DNA of 64,000 nt, taken from the NCBI RefSeq assembly GCF_035987325.1, contig NZ_CP108488.1:1302001-1366000 (forward strand), read 5' to 3'. Below the pieces are notes generated by a model. That model saw nothing but the letters and a program-made list of their open reading frames with translations. It made no database searches and had not been told where the DNA came from. Every line of letters starts with the position of its first letter. The stretch's first letter is position 1. The DNA is from Streptomyces sp. NBC_01244 (GTDB lineage: Bacteria > Actinomycetota > Actinomycetes > Streptomycetales > Streptomycetaceae). A program made the translations under genes and the position numbers. Shown in pieces: positions 33,075 through 41,380 of this stretch.

Positions 33075-34064
33075 ATGTCGGATCCGGTGGACTACATCAC
33101 GCGACTACGGGCGGAGGCGCAGAACCCGGACCGTGAAGGGGCCTTCCGCGCGGACCGGCAGCGGCGGCGCCTGCGGCGCGCGTCCGTCGGAGCCTTCGCC
33201 GCCCTCGCGCTGGCCGGCCTGGCCACGTGGCTGGTGACCAGCACCGGGGAGCGGCCCGCCGACGAGCCTTACGCCGCCGCCGCGCTCGACGAGCGGTTGT
33301 GGCCCGACGCCTGGCCGGCGACGACCAACCTGCCGCTGCGCGGCTCGCCGGCCCGTACCTGGGCGACCGACGCGCAGGACCTCCCGCTGCCCGTTCCCGC
33401 GGCGGTCGGTTCACTGTCCCGCGGGCAGGTCTCGGAAGGACTTCGACGGGCACGGGAGTTCGTGGTCGCGGCCAATCTGGATCGGGTGGTGCTCCGGGGC
33501 GGACATCCCGCTCAGGCCCTGGAACTGCTCGATCCGCAGCAGCCCGCACGTGCCCGGCTGACGGAGCACCTGCGCGCCCCCGGCCTGCCGGACGGCGATC
33601 CCACCGAGATGTTCACGCGCTTCGACCCCGCCGAGCTCACCCTGGCCGACGAGGGCATCCGCGTGCGCGGCAGGATGGCCTTCGAGGCCGGCAGCATCCC
33701 CGGACAGCTGCGGATCCGCGCCGACTACACCTTCGTCTACGCCCTGCGGCGCACCGAACCGCTCTCGGAGCCGGGGCCGGCGCCCGACACGGAGGAAGTG
33801 GCACGGGTCGTCGTCCGCAGACAACTGGTCCTGCTCTACGCCCCGGCCGGGTCCCCCGGGGTGACGGCCGGGAAGCTGGTCCCGGCCGACTACCGCCGGC
33901 AGCTCGGCAACCACGACTGCGGCACGGTCGACGGCTTCGTCCACCCCTACTTCTCGAAGGAGGCGAAGGCCGCCGACCGGCCGTGGCCGGTGGTCGACCC
34001 GTACGACGAGAGCACCGACATCCCCGCAGGGCCGCTGCGCTGCACCGTCCCCTCCCGTACCTGA
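33075..34064 (+). CDS. Hypothetical membrane-anchored protein
   Basis: About 329 residues from ATG 33075. A basic N-terminus (RQRRRLRRASVG) leads into one helix at about residues 36-55, so most of the chain should be outside the cell. It has no signal-peptidase site and no catalytic motif I know. The layout (short cytosolic start, TM, extracellular domain) recalls uncharacterised Streptomyces proteins encoded near sigma factors, but none is adjacent here. Two Cys in the last 50 residues (HDCGTVDG, LRCTVPS) may form a disulfide. Confidence 0.7.
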   Translation: MSDPVDYITRLRAEAQNPDREGAFRADRQRRRLRRASVGAFAALALAGLATWLVTSTGERPADEPYAAAALDERLWPDAWPATTNLPLRGSPARTWATDAQDLPLPVPAAVGSLSRGQVSEGLRRAREFVVAANLDRVVLRGGHPAQALELLDPQQPARARLTEHLRAPGLPDGDPTEMFTRFDPAELTLADEGIRVRGRMAFEAGSIPGQLRIRADYTFVYALRRTEPLSEPGPAPDTEEVARVVVRRQLVLLYAPAGSPGVTAGKLVPADYRRQLGNHDCGTVDGFVHPYFSKEAKAADRPWPVVDPYDESTDIPAGPLRCTVPSRT

Positions 34065-34079
34065 CCGGACCCGGCTCCC

Positions 34080-34130
34080 GTACCCGACCGGATCCGGTAC
34101 CCGACCGGATCCGGTACCCGACCGGATCCG
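34080..34130. repeat. 17-bp tandem repeat, three copies
   Basis: Three exact copies of GTACCCGACCGGATCCG lie between convergent genes, and a degraded fourth copy overlaps the region just before. Each copy contains the CGGATCCG palindrome, so the array can fold into hairpins and may stop transcription. Confidence 0.9.
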
Positions 34131-34149
34131 GCGGGGCCCGTCCGCCGCT

Positions 34150-34686
34150 TCAGGCCCGCGGGTCGTGGGCCTCGTAGCCGCCGGAACCCTGTTCGTTCGC
34201 GTGCCCCTGCTCCGGGAGCGGGGCGCCGGTCTCCAGGAGGGTCTTGAGACTGGACGCGAGCATCGGCCAGGCGCGCCCGCACATGCCGAGGAGGGTGCTG
34301 CCCGGTTCGAAGTCCTCGTGGAGGATGGTCAGCCGCGCGAGCGTGTCACCGACCGGCTCGATCTCGTACGTCACCTTCGTGCGCCGCTCGCGGGCCAGTT
34401 CGGCGCGCAGCTCCTCGCCGATGCCCGCGGAGGCGGCCCACTGCGGGGTGAAGGTGTGCCAGGTGTAGGAGAGCAGCCGCTCCGGCACGCACTCCAGCAC
34501 CACCTGCTCCGGATCGCTCGTCCGCGCCCCGCGTTCCACCCAGTCCATCGTCGAGCCCACCCGCCAGTCGGTCTCGAAGTCGAGCCCCCAGTACCGGCGG
34601 GTGAACGCGGGCTCGGTCAGGGCCTGCCACACCCGTGCGGGGTCGGCCTGGACGTACACGGTGTAGGTGATCGCAGTCTCGCTCAT
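34150..34686 (-). CDS. SRPBCC / AHSA1-like domain protein
   Basis: A 178-residue protein of the START-like superfamily. The family signs are TYTVYVQADPARVWQALTEP at the start, YWGLDFETDWRVGSTMDW, and the TYEIEPVGDTLARLTILHEDF strand pair. Members bind hydrophobic ligands or, as Aha1 relatives, chaperones; bacterial ones are mostly uncharacterised. The last 20 residues are a polar tail. It follows the NUDIX gene on the same strand after 54 bp and may be in one transcript. Confidence 0.85.
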   Translation of the reverse strand: MSETAITYTVYVQADPARVWQALTEPAFTRRYWGLDFETDWRVGSTMDWVERGARTSDPEQVVLECVPERLLSYTWHTFTPQWAASAGIGEELRAELARERRTKVTYEIEPVGDTLARLTILHEDFEPGSTLLGMCGRAWPMLASSLKTLLETGAPLPEQGHANEQGSGGYEAHDPRA

Positions 34687-34740
34687 CCCCTCATGCTGCG
34701 GGACCGGGGCCCACGGACCGGGGATTGAGCCGCTCTGCGC

Positions 34741-35886
34741 TCACCAGTGGCAGCCCTCCGCGGGGAGTTCCGTCGGTGGGGTGCGGGGCGGTGACGGGAG
34801 GGACAGGTGGGTGCGTGCGCCGTGCACGGCGGCGAGTTCCTCGTGGCCCGCCGGACCCCAGTCGCTGAGTTCGCGGACCTGGTCGGGGGTGGCCAGCAGC
34901 CGGGCGTACGCCGGATCCGGGCCCGGGGGCAGCGCCGTGAGCCGGGCCGCGGTGCGCGGATGGGCGCCGTGGCCGGCGTACCGGTACCCGAGCGGGACCG
35001 CGGCCGCGGTGCGGCCCGCCGTCGGGGACGGGAGGCGGGCGGCGCCGGTGGCGCGGGCGACGAGCAGCAGGACGCGTCCGTCGGGGGCGAAGAGCCAGCC
35101 GGCGGGGTCCCGTGGCGTCAGGTGCGCGGGGACGGACCCCTGATGCCAGGTGCCGTGCAGCGGAACGCGGCGGCTGCGCAGGACGCCGAGCCGGTCCAGG
35201 GCGGTGGGGGTGGTGGGGCGGCCGTCCTCCAGCAGGGCGGCGCCGCCTCCGTTGATCCGGGCCCGCAGGGCGGCCAGGGCGCGGCGGGCGTCGCCCGCGT
35301 CCATCAGGCCGGGCAGCTCGGCCGGTTCGGCGAAGTCGATGCCGGTGATCTCCTGCGCGGGGAGGCGGACGGAGTCGATGCGGTCCCGGGTCCAGGTGCC
35401 GCCGTCGAAGACGTGCAGGATCTCCCCGGGGAAGCGCATCCCCGGCGGCATGCCGGGCGCGTCGGCCGGGACCCAGTCGACGGCGAGGCCGCGCGGGTAG
35501 CGGCCTTCGACGCCGAGCTCCTCGTACACCTCGCGGGCGGCCGCCGCGGCCGGTGACTCGCCGGCGTCCACCGCACCGCCGGGCAGCAGCCGGTCGGGGC
35601 GGTAGTCGACGCTCTGGACCAGGACGCGCCCGTCGGCATCGGTGACGAGGACGACCGCGCCGGTCCAGAGCGTGGCGCGGGAGGCGCCGTACTCCTCCGG
35701 GGTCATCCACGTGCCCGGACGCGCGGCCGGTGCCTCGGCCCCGGCCGCGGCCTCCGCCTCGACTTGGGCCTGGGCCTGGGCCTGGGCCTGGGCCTCCGTC
35801 TGGGCCTCCGTCTGGGCCTGGGCCTCGGGTGGGGCCGGGGATGCGCCCGTGTCCTGCGTCACGTCCTCGTCGGTCAGCTGCGGCAT
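34741..35886 (-). CDS. NUDIX hydrolase with repeat N-terminus
   Basis: A 381-residue protein. A complete Nudix box lies at about residues 101-124 (GGAVDAGESPAAAAAREVYE then ELGV), with all catalytic Glu present, so it should hydrolyse a nucleoside diphosphate linked to another group. The domain covers about residues 70-200. The C-terminal half (200-370) reads like a second, decayed Nudix-type lobe (GWLFAPDGRVLLLVARATG) without a catalytic box. The N-terminus is a Gln-Ala-Glu repeat made by a TGGGCC hexamer array at about 35766-35830. The substrate is unknown. Confidence 0.87.
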   Translation of the reverse strand: MPQLTDEDVTQDTGASPAPPEAQAQTEAQTEAQAQAQAQAQVEAEAAAGAEAPAARPGTWMTPEEYGASRATLWTGAVVLVTDADGRVLVQSVDYRPDRLLPGGAVDAGESPAAAAAREVYEELGVEGRYPRGLAVDWVPADAPGMPPGMRFPGEILHVFDGGTWTRDRIDSVRLPAQEITGIDFAEPAELPGLMDAGDARRALAALRARINGGGAALLEDGRPTTPTALDRLGVLRSRRVPLHGTWHQGSVPAHLTPRDPAGWLFAPDGRVLLLVARATGAARLPSPTAGRTAAAVPLGYRYAGHGAHPRTAARLTALPPGPDPAYARLLATPDQVRELSDWGPAGHEELAAVHGARTHLSLPSPPRTPPTELPAEGCHW

Positions 35887-35936
35887 CGGACTCCATTCAC
35901 CGTAAGGGCACCGCGGGGGGATGCCGTGCGGCCCCG

Positions 35937-35973
35937 TCGCGCGGGCCTCGCGCGGTCATCGCGCGGGCCTCGC
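35937..35973. repeat. 15-bp direct repeat upstream of the VanW-like gene
   Basis: TCGCGCGGGCCTCGC occurs at 35937-35951 and 35959-35973, 22 bp apart (two helical turns). It lies in the 289-bp gap between divergent genes and may be a paired protein site. The rest of the gap, near 36060-36110, is AT-richer and probably holds the promoter. Confidence 0.5.
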
Positions 35974-36175
35974 CGGGGCGTTGCGCACGAGTGAACCCGC
36001 GGGCTGTGCAACAGCGCGGACGGCCCCCGGGTTACGGAGATCCACACAATCCCCTTTGCCACCCCTATACCTCCTTATTACCTGGTTACACGGATCTTGC
36101 TACGTTCCCCGGGCGGACTGGCGGCATGAAAACCGCCGGTCCGACCACGTCACCGGAGCGAGGAGAGACCCCGAC

Positions 36176-37927
36176 ATGCGACGCGCACCCCGTACGGGCA
36201 CCCCGGCGGCCACCGGAAAACGGTGGACCGTCCCGGGCGTGGCCGGCGTGGCGGGCGGCGTCGCGGTCCTCGGCTTCGGTGGGCTGTACGTCGCGGGCCT
36301 GCTGGCGGGCGACGACATGGCCTCCGGTACGAAGGTGCGCGGCATCGACATAGGCGGGATGAGCCGCGCCGAGGCCCGGCAGACCCTGAACCGTGCGCTC
36401 GTCCCGTCCGCCGCGGCCCCGCTGGCGCTGCGGATAGGAGAGCGGACCGAGCAGGCGCAGCCGGCGACGCTCGGCCTGTCCCTGGACACCGGGGCCACCG
36501 TCGACCGGGCGGCCCGCTCCGGCTCCGACCCCGTCAGCGTGATCGGCCGACTGTTCTCGTCCGGTGATCCCGACGTGGAGCCCGTGGTCCGGCTCGACGA
36601 GAAGGCGGCCCGCGCCGCCCTGGACGGACTCGGTGCGAAGACCCGGCAGGAGGCCCGGGAGGGCTCGGTCTCCTTCGAGAAGGGCAAGGCCAGGGCGGTG
36701 GCCCCGGTCACCGGTACCGACCTCGACGTCGACGGCTCCCTCGGTGTGCTCCGCTCGTCCTACACCCGTCCCGCGGAGCGGGAGCGCGGCGGGCCCGTCG
36801 TACTTCCCGTCCGGAGCACGGAGCCCCGTATCGGGCGGGAGGAGACGGAGCGGGCGCTCAAGGAGTTCGCCGAACCGGCGGTGTCCGCGCCCGTCACCCT
36901 GACCGTGGAGGGCAAGCGCATACCCGTCGGCCCCGCCGTCCTCGCCAAGCACCTCACCCTCAAGGACGACGGCCGGGGCCGCCTCGCGCCCCGCCTCGAC
37001 GCCAAGGCGCTGCTCGCCGACCCTGAGCTGGCCGGTCCGCTGCGCCGGGCCACGCCGGGACCCGTGGAGGCGAAGCTGCGTACGGACTCCGCCGGCGCGG
37101 TCTCCGTCGCCGAGGAGGGCCGGGCCGGACGCCGCGTCGCCGAGGAAGGCCTGTCCGCCGCCGTGCTCCCGCTGCTGACGCGGGCGGGTGCGGCGGAGCG
37201 CACGGGCGAGGTCGCCACGGAAGAGGTCGGGCCGAAGCTGACATCGAACACGGTCGGGCAGCTGGGCATCAAGGAGGAGGTGTCCTCCTTCACCGTCGAC
37301 TTCGAGAAGGCCCCGTACCGTACGACGAACATCGGGCGGGCCGCGGAGCTGATCAACGGCTCCCTCGTGCTGCCCGACGAGACCTGGAGCTTCAACCGCC
37401 GCGTCGGCGAGCGCACGAAGGAGAACGGCTTCGTCGACGGTCTGATCATCAACAACGGCCAGTACGAGAAGGCCGCGGGCGGCGGTGTATCGGCGGTGGC
37501 CACCACCGTCTTCAACGCGATGTTCTTCTCGGGGGTCAAACCCGTCGAGTACGGGGCGCACTCCTTCTACATCGAGCGCTACCCGGAGGGCCGCGAGGCC
37601 ACCGTGGCCTGGGGCAGCCTGGACCTGCGCTTCGCCAACGACTCGGGCAAGGCCCTCTACATCCAGGCCGAGGCGACCGACACCTCGATCACCATCACCT
37701 TCCTGGGAACGAAGCGGTACGACGAGATCCGCGCGGCCAAGGGGCCGCGGACGAACGTCAAGCCGCCCGCCACGCGCACGGACACCGGCCCGAAGTGCGA
37801 ACCGCAGTCCCCGCTGGAGGGCTTCGACGTCGCCGTCGACCGGGTGTTCGTGAAGGGCGGGCAAGAGGTCAAGCGGGAGACGATGAAGACCCGTTACACA
37901 CCGAGGGACAGCGTGACCTGCGGCTGA
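36176..37927 (+). CDS. VanW family protein with YoaR-like peptidoglycan-binding repeats
   Basis: About 583 residues from ATG 36176, with AGGAGAG upstream. A basic start and one membrane helix (about residues 20-45) anchor it. Next come two predicted peptidoglycan-binding repeats at about residues 55-170 and 200-330 (VRGIDIGGMSRAEARQTLN). The VanW domain at about 370-520 is marked by NIGRAAELINGSLVLPDETW and AAGGGVSAVATTVFNAMFF. It should act outside the membrane on the cell wall. VanW was named from a vancomycin-resistance cluster, but its activity is not established. No van genes are near. Confidence 0.88.
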   Translation: MRRAPRTGTPAATGKRWTVPGVAGVAGGVAVLGFGGLYVAGLLAGDDMASGTKVRGIDIGGMSRAEARQTLNRALVPSAAAPLALRIGERTEQAQPATLGLSLDTGATVDRAARSGSDPVSVIGRLFSSGDPDVEPVVRLDEKAARAALDGLGAKTRQEAREGSVSFEKGKARAVAPVTGTDLDVDGSLGVLRSSYTRPAERERGGPVVLPVRSTEPRIGREETERALKEFAEPAVSAPVTLTVEGKRIPVGPAVLAKHLTLKDDGRGRLAPRLDAKALLADPELAGPLRRATPGPVEAKLRTDSAGAVSVAEEGRAGRRVAEEGLSAAVLPLLTRAGAAERTGEVATEEVGPKLTSNTVGQLGIKEEVSSFTVDFEKAPYRTTNIGRAAELINGSLVLPDETWSFNRRVGERTKENGFVDGLIINNGQYEKAAGGGVSAVATTVFNAMFFSGVKPVEYGAHSFYIERYPEGREATVAWGSLDLRFANDSGKALYIQAEATDTSITITFLGTKRYDEIRAAKGPRTNVKPPATRTDTGPKCEPQSPLEGFDVAVDRVFVKGGQEVKRETMKTRYTPRDSVTCG

Positions 37928-38008
37928 GTCCCCCTGCCGAGGAGCCCGGACCACCCGTGCGGGTGAGCGCGTGCGGGTGAGCGGGCGTTCGTCGGGCAGG
38001 GTGGGCGG

Positions 38009-38515
38009 ATGGAGTCGCGCCGGGGACCGAGGGTGCCCCTGATCATTGTCGCGCTGGCCGTGGCGGCCGGGTGTGTGACCGGATGTGTGACCGTGGGCCC
38101 GGCCGCCGGGCCGGGCGCCGTTCCCGGGCCCGGAGCACGGCCCGCGCCGGCCGAGGTACGGACGGACCTGCCGGGAGCGGCGACCGAGGCCCGGCCGCTG
38201 GGGGCGCTGCCGGGGGCCGAGCAGCACACGGATCCGGTGCCGGACGAGCCCCCGAACGCCTTGCCCGGAGCCGCCGTCGCCCCGCGGCCGGCCGCGCCCG
38301 CGGCGCCGGCCGCCCGGGCGCGCAGCCGGGTGAAGCCCGCCGCACCGCGGCGCCGGCCGGAGCGGGCCCGGCGGGCCGCGCCGAAGAAGCCCGCGGCTCC
38401 GGCCGCGAAGGGCCGCGGCTCCCGTCCCGCGCCGAACCGCACGTACGACATGGCGCCGCTCTGCGCGGCGGCCCGGGGGACGGTGGACCCGGCCATCGTG
38501 GCGCTGTGCCACTGA
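38009..38515 (+). CDS. Ala/Pro-rich lipoprotein, copy 1 of a paralogous pair
   Basis: A 168-residue exported protein. A basic start and a hydrophobic segment lead to AVAAGC with Cys22 as the likely lipid-anchor residue. The middle is disordered and Ala/Pro/Arg-rich. The end has a conserved small module, LCAAARGTVDPAIVALCH, with two cysteines 15 apart. The protein at 58347-58850 has the same plan and end module. I know no function for it. Just downstream, a 17-base repeat copies the last codons and stop region. Confidence 0.65.
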   Translation: MESRRGPRVPLIIVALAVAAGCVTGCVTVGPAAGPGAVPGPGARPAPAEVRTDLPGAATEARPLGALPGAEQHTDPVPDEPPNALPGAAVAPRPAAPAAPAARARSRVKPAAPRRRPERARRAAPKKPAAPAAKGRGSRPAPNRTYDMAPLCAAARGTVDPAIVALCH

Positions 38516-38650
38516 CCGTGCTGTGCCACTGACCGTGCTGTTCCGCTGACCGTGCCGTGCCCTTGGCCGCGGCGTGCCATTGACCGCGGCGCCCAACTGA
38601 CCGCGCCGTGACTCGCGCCGCGCCACCGGCCCCGCTGTCACTGACCGCGT
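38503..38650. repeat. 17-bp degenerate tandem repeat copying a stop-codon region
   Basis: Seven to eight units start inside the lipoprotein gene. The first two, GCTGTGCCACTGACCGT at 38503 and 38520, are identical; later ones drift (38537, 38554, 38571, 38588, 38605). Each early unit repeats the codons CTG TGC CAC TGA that end the protein. Because 17 is not a multiple of 3 the later copies are out of frame. Confidence 0.85.
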
Positions 38651-38740
38651 GGCGCTGCCGGGTCCGGGAGGCGGGATTCGCTTGGATGGGCCCGGCGGAC
38701 CCCGACCGGGGCCCTCCAGCCCCCACCTCCAGGAGTGGCC

Positions 38741-39406
38741 ATGGCGAAGATCGCTCTCTTCGGCGCGACCGGCACCATCGGATCCCGCGTGCTGCACGAA
38801 GCACTCGGGCGCGGGCACGAGGTCACGGCCGTCGTGCGCGATCCCGCGCACTTCGCCGAGTCCGACGCCAGCTCCGCGGACGTCACCGTCGTCCGCGGCA
38901 ACGTCCTCGACCCCGCCTCCGTGACCCAGGTCTCGGCAGGACAGGACGTGGTGGTCAGCGCGTACGGTCCGGGCTCCGGGGATCCCGGCACGCTCGTCGG
39001 AGCGGCGAAGGCACTGATCGGCGGTGTGCAGGCCCTCGGTACGGACGGGCCCCGGCCGCGCGTGGTCACCGTCGGCGGGGCGGGCTCCCTGCGCACCCCC
39101 GGCGGACCGATGGTCTGGGACCAGGCCGGGATTCCGGCGCCGATCGTCGCCGTCATGCACGCCCACGGGGACGCCCTCGACTTCCTGCGGACCGTTCCGG
39201 TGGAGGAGGTCCACTGGACCAACCTCAGCCCCGCCTCCACGATCGAGCCGGGCACCCGGACGGGCGCGTACCGGCTGGGGCTCGACGACCTGGTCGTGGA
39301 CGACCACGGAAACAGTCTGATCTCCACGGAGGACTTCGCCGTCGCCCTGCTGGACGAGATCGAGCGCGACGCGCACGCGGGCAAGCGGTTCACCATCGGG
39401 TACTGA
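38741..39406 (+). CDS. NAD(P)-binding Rossmann-fold reductase, NmrA/YwnB-like
   Basis: About 221 residues from ATG 38741, with AGGAG 5 bases before it. The nucleotide site reads ALFGATGTIGSRVLHEALGRG, and the second strand ends in Arg (VVRDP), suggesting NADPH. It is shorter than true epimerases and lacks a YxxxK pair, as is usual in NmrA-like atypical SDRs, which act as redox sensors or reduce small molecules. The operon link with the RNA repair genes 75 bp downstream is uncertain. Confidence 0.85.
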   Translation: MAKIALFGATGTIGSRVLHEALGRGHEVTAVVRDPAHFAESDASSADVTVVRGNVLDPASVTQVSAGQDVVVSAYGPGSGDPGTLVGAAKALIGGVQALGTDGPRPRVVTVGGAGSLRTPGGPMVWDQAGIPAPIVAVMHAHGDALDFLRTVPVEEVHWTNLSPASTIEPGTRTGAYRLGLDDLVVDDHGNSLISTEDFAVALLDEIERDAHAGKRFTIGY

Positions 39407-39481
39407 GATATTCGCTGTTCCGGGCCCGTTCCGCCTCCCTAGAGTGACCGTGCACCAGCCTCGGCCCGCAGGGAGCGGATC

Positions 39482-41380
39482 ATGCGCACGCACTACCCCC
39501 GGACCCCGCACCTGCCCTGGTCTCCGGGTGCGACGTCCGACGACGTGCGGACCACCGGGCCCGGCATGCTGGCCGGGTTCGCCGGGCGCGAGGTCGTGGT
39601 CACCGAGAAGCTCGACGGCGAGAACACCACCCTCTACACCGACGGCCTGCACGCACGGTCTCTCGATTCCGGCCACCATCCGTCGCGGGCCTGGGTGAAG
39701 GCCCTGCAGAGTCGTATCGGCCCGGGGATCCCCGCCGGCTGGCGGGTCTGCGGGGAGAACGTCTACGCCCGGCATTCACTCGCGTACGGGGAACTCGACG
39801 CGTGGTTCTACGGGTTCTCGGTATGGGACGGCGACCACTGCCTCGACTGGGACCGGACGGTGCTCTTCCTGCGCGGCCTCGGCGTGCCGGGACCGCGCGT
39901 CCTGTGGCGCGGCGTCTTCGACGAGCGGGCGCTGCGGCGCCTGCGACTCGACACGGCGCGGCAGGAGGGGTACGTCGTGCGCACGACGGCCGGCTTCGAG
40001 CGCGCCGACTTCGGCCGGTGCGTGGCCAAATGGGTGCGGGGCGGGCACGTGCAGACGGACACGCACTGGATGTACGCCCAGGTGGTGGTGAACGGGCTCG
40101 GTCCGGCGGCCGCTCTGTGGGACGCCCGGTCGGGCGCGGATCCGGACACGGCCGGGCTGCTCCGCGCGGTGGGGGCGGACCCTGCGGTCGAGGCGGCGGG
40201 AGTCGAGGCGGCGGCAGTCGAAGACCTGGTCGCCGAAGTGGCGGACCGCATCGACGGGTTGAGCGTGCGCAGGTCCGGCGAGGACCGGCTGGCCGGAGTT
40301 CTGGCGGCGGCCCTGCACGGCGTACCGCGCGCCGCGCTCGCATCCCGGCTGGCGTCGGGGCCGCTCGGGATGGCCACCGCACGACGGGTCGCCGACCTGG
40401 TCGGGCTCCACCCGGCGCTGCGCAAGCCCTTCCCCTACCCGGACACGGAACGGCGAGCGGGGCTCGTACGGATGGCGGAGGCCGCCGATCTGGGGGTGCT
40501 GCACGCACTGGCGGGCGCGGTCTCCGGGCCCGGCGGTCCTGTCGGGTCGCCCGGGTCCGGCGAAGGCGGCGAGCAGGGCGACGGGGCCGGCGAATGCGTG
40601 GAGTGGTCCGCGCTGCACGCCGAGGAGGCCGGGCTGCTCGGGCCCGCGCCGCTGGACCCGCTGCGGGCCGGACTCCGAGAGGCCCTCGCCGCAGCCGGCA
40701 TAGGTGGCGACGACGACGCCGCCGACCGCTGCTGGGCCGAAGCGCGCCACGCCTTCGGGCAGGGCAGACTGACCGGCGCCGAGGAGGCGGTCGCGGCGAC
40801 CTGGCGCTGGCGGGACGGCGCCGCCTTCCCCCGGCTCGTGCAGCTCTGCGGACCTTCGGGCAGCGGGAAGAGCACCTACGCCCGCGACCTGCCCGGGGTC
40901 GAGGCCTACATCAGCCTCGACGACCTGCGCGGCGCCAGGGGTTCCCGGGCGGACCAACGGGACAACGCGGACGTGCTCCGCGAGGGCCTCGACCGGCTGG
41001 ACGCCGCACTCGCCTCGGCCGCGCGCCGAGGGGGCACGGTGGTGTGGGACGCGACCTCCCTCACGGCCCGGCAGCGCGGGCTGGCGGGCACGGTCGCCCG
41101 GCGGCGGGACGCGCTGGTCACCCACGCGGTGCTGCTGGTCGAGGAGGCGGAGCTGATGCGCCGCAACTCCACGCGCGCGCACCCGGTGCCGGAACAGGTG
41201 CTGACCTCGCAGCTGCGCAGGTTCGCTCCGCCCTATCCGGGCGAGGCGCACCGCACCTGGTACGTCGGGGCGGGCGGAGCCGTCGAGGACACGGCGGGCA
41301 CGATCGCTGAGCCGGTGCGTGCGACGGCCCGTACAGCAGCCTGCACTTCGGCCCGTACGACGACCCGTGGGGAGGGCTGA
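39482..41380 (+). CDS. RNA ligase fused to polynucleotide-kinase-like P-loop domain
   Basis: A 632-residue two-enzyme protein. The N-terminal 215 residues form a covalent nucleotidyltransferase ligase: motif I EKLDGEN with adenylation Lys43, motif [11 protein letters not shown], motif IV EGYVVRT (Glu162) and motif V with Lys183 (AKWVR). The middle (about 220-440) is helical with a Gly-rich linker and no known fold. The C-terminal part (about 450-610) is a kinase domain with Walker [10 protein letters not shown] (Lys463) and SLDDLRG, as in T4-type 5'-OH polynucleotide kinases. No 3'-phosphatase motif is seen; that job may lie in the next gene, which overlaps by one base (TGATG). It should phosphorylate and reseal broken RNA ends with ATP. 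GGGAG precedes ATG 39482. Confidence 0.88.
   Translation: MRTHYPRTPHLPWSPGATSDDVRTTGPGMLAGFAGREVVVTEKLDGENTTLYTDGLHARSLDSGHHPSRAWVKALQSRIGPGIPAGWRVCGENVYARHSLAYGELDAWFYGFSVWDGDHCLDWDRTVLFLRGLGVPGPRVLWRGVFDERALRRLRLDTARQEGYVVRTTAGFERADFGRCVAKWVRGGHVQTDTHWMYAQVVVNGLGPAAALWDARSGADPDTAGLLRAVGADPAVEAAGVEAAAVEDLVAEVADRIDGLSVRRSGEDRLAGVLAAALHGVPRAALASRLASGPLGMATARRVADLVGLHPALRKPFPYPDTERRAGLVRMAEAADLGVLHALAGAVSGPGGPVGSPGSGEGGEQGDGAGECVEWSALHAEEAGLLGPAPLDPLRAGLREALAAAGIGGDDDAADRCWAEARHAFGQGRLTGAEEAVAATWRWRDGAAFPRLVQLCGPSGSGKSTYARDLPGVEAYISLDDLRGARGSRADQRDNADVLREGLDRLDAALASAARRGGTVVWDATSLTARQRGLAGTVARRRDALVTHAVLLVEEAELMRRNSTRAHPVPEQVLTSQLRRFAPPYPGEAHRTWYVGAGGAVEDTAGTIAEPVRATARTAACTSARTTTRGEG

Noticed and set aside
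38503..38650. Regular array considered as a CRISPR
   Set aside because: The 17-bp units are directly adjacent with no spacers and drift in sequence.
36086..39775. 1229-codon antisense frame across the VanW-like, lipoprotein and reductase genes
   Set aside because: It spans three real genes and the repeat array in between, and has no recognisable domain.
39482..41380. Alternative call of the ligase-kinase as a DNA ligase
   Set aside because: The length between motifs, lack of BRCT/OB DNA-ligase parts and the RNA-processing partner gene favour RNA ligase.
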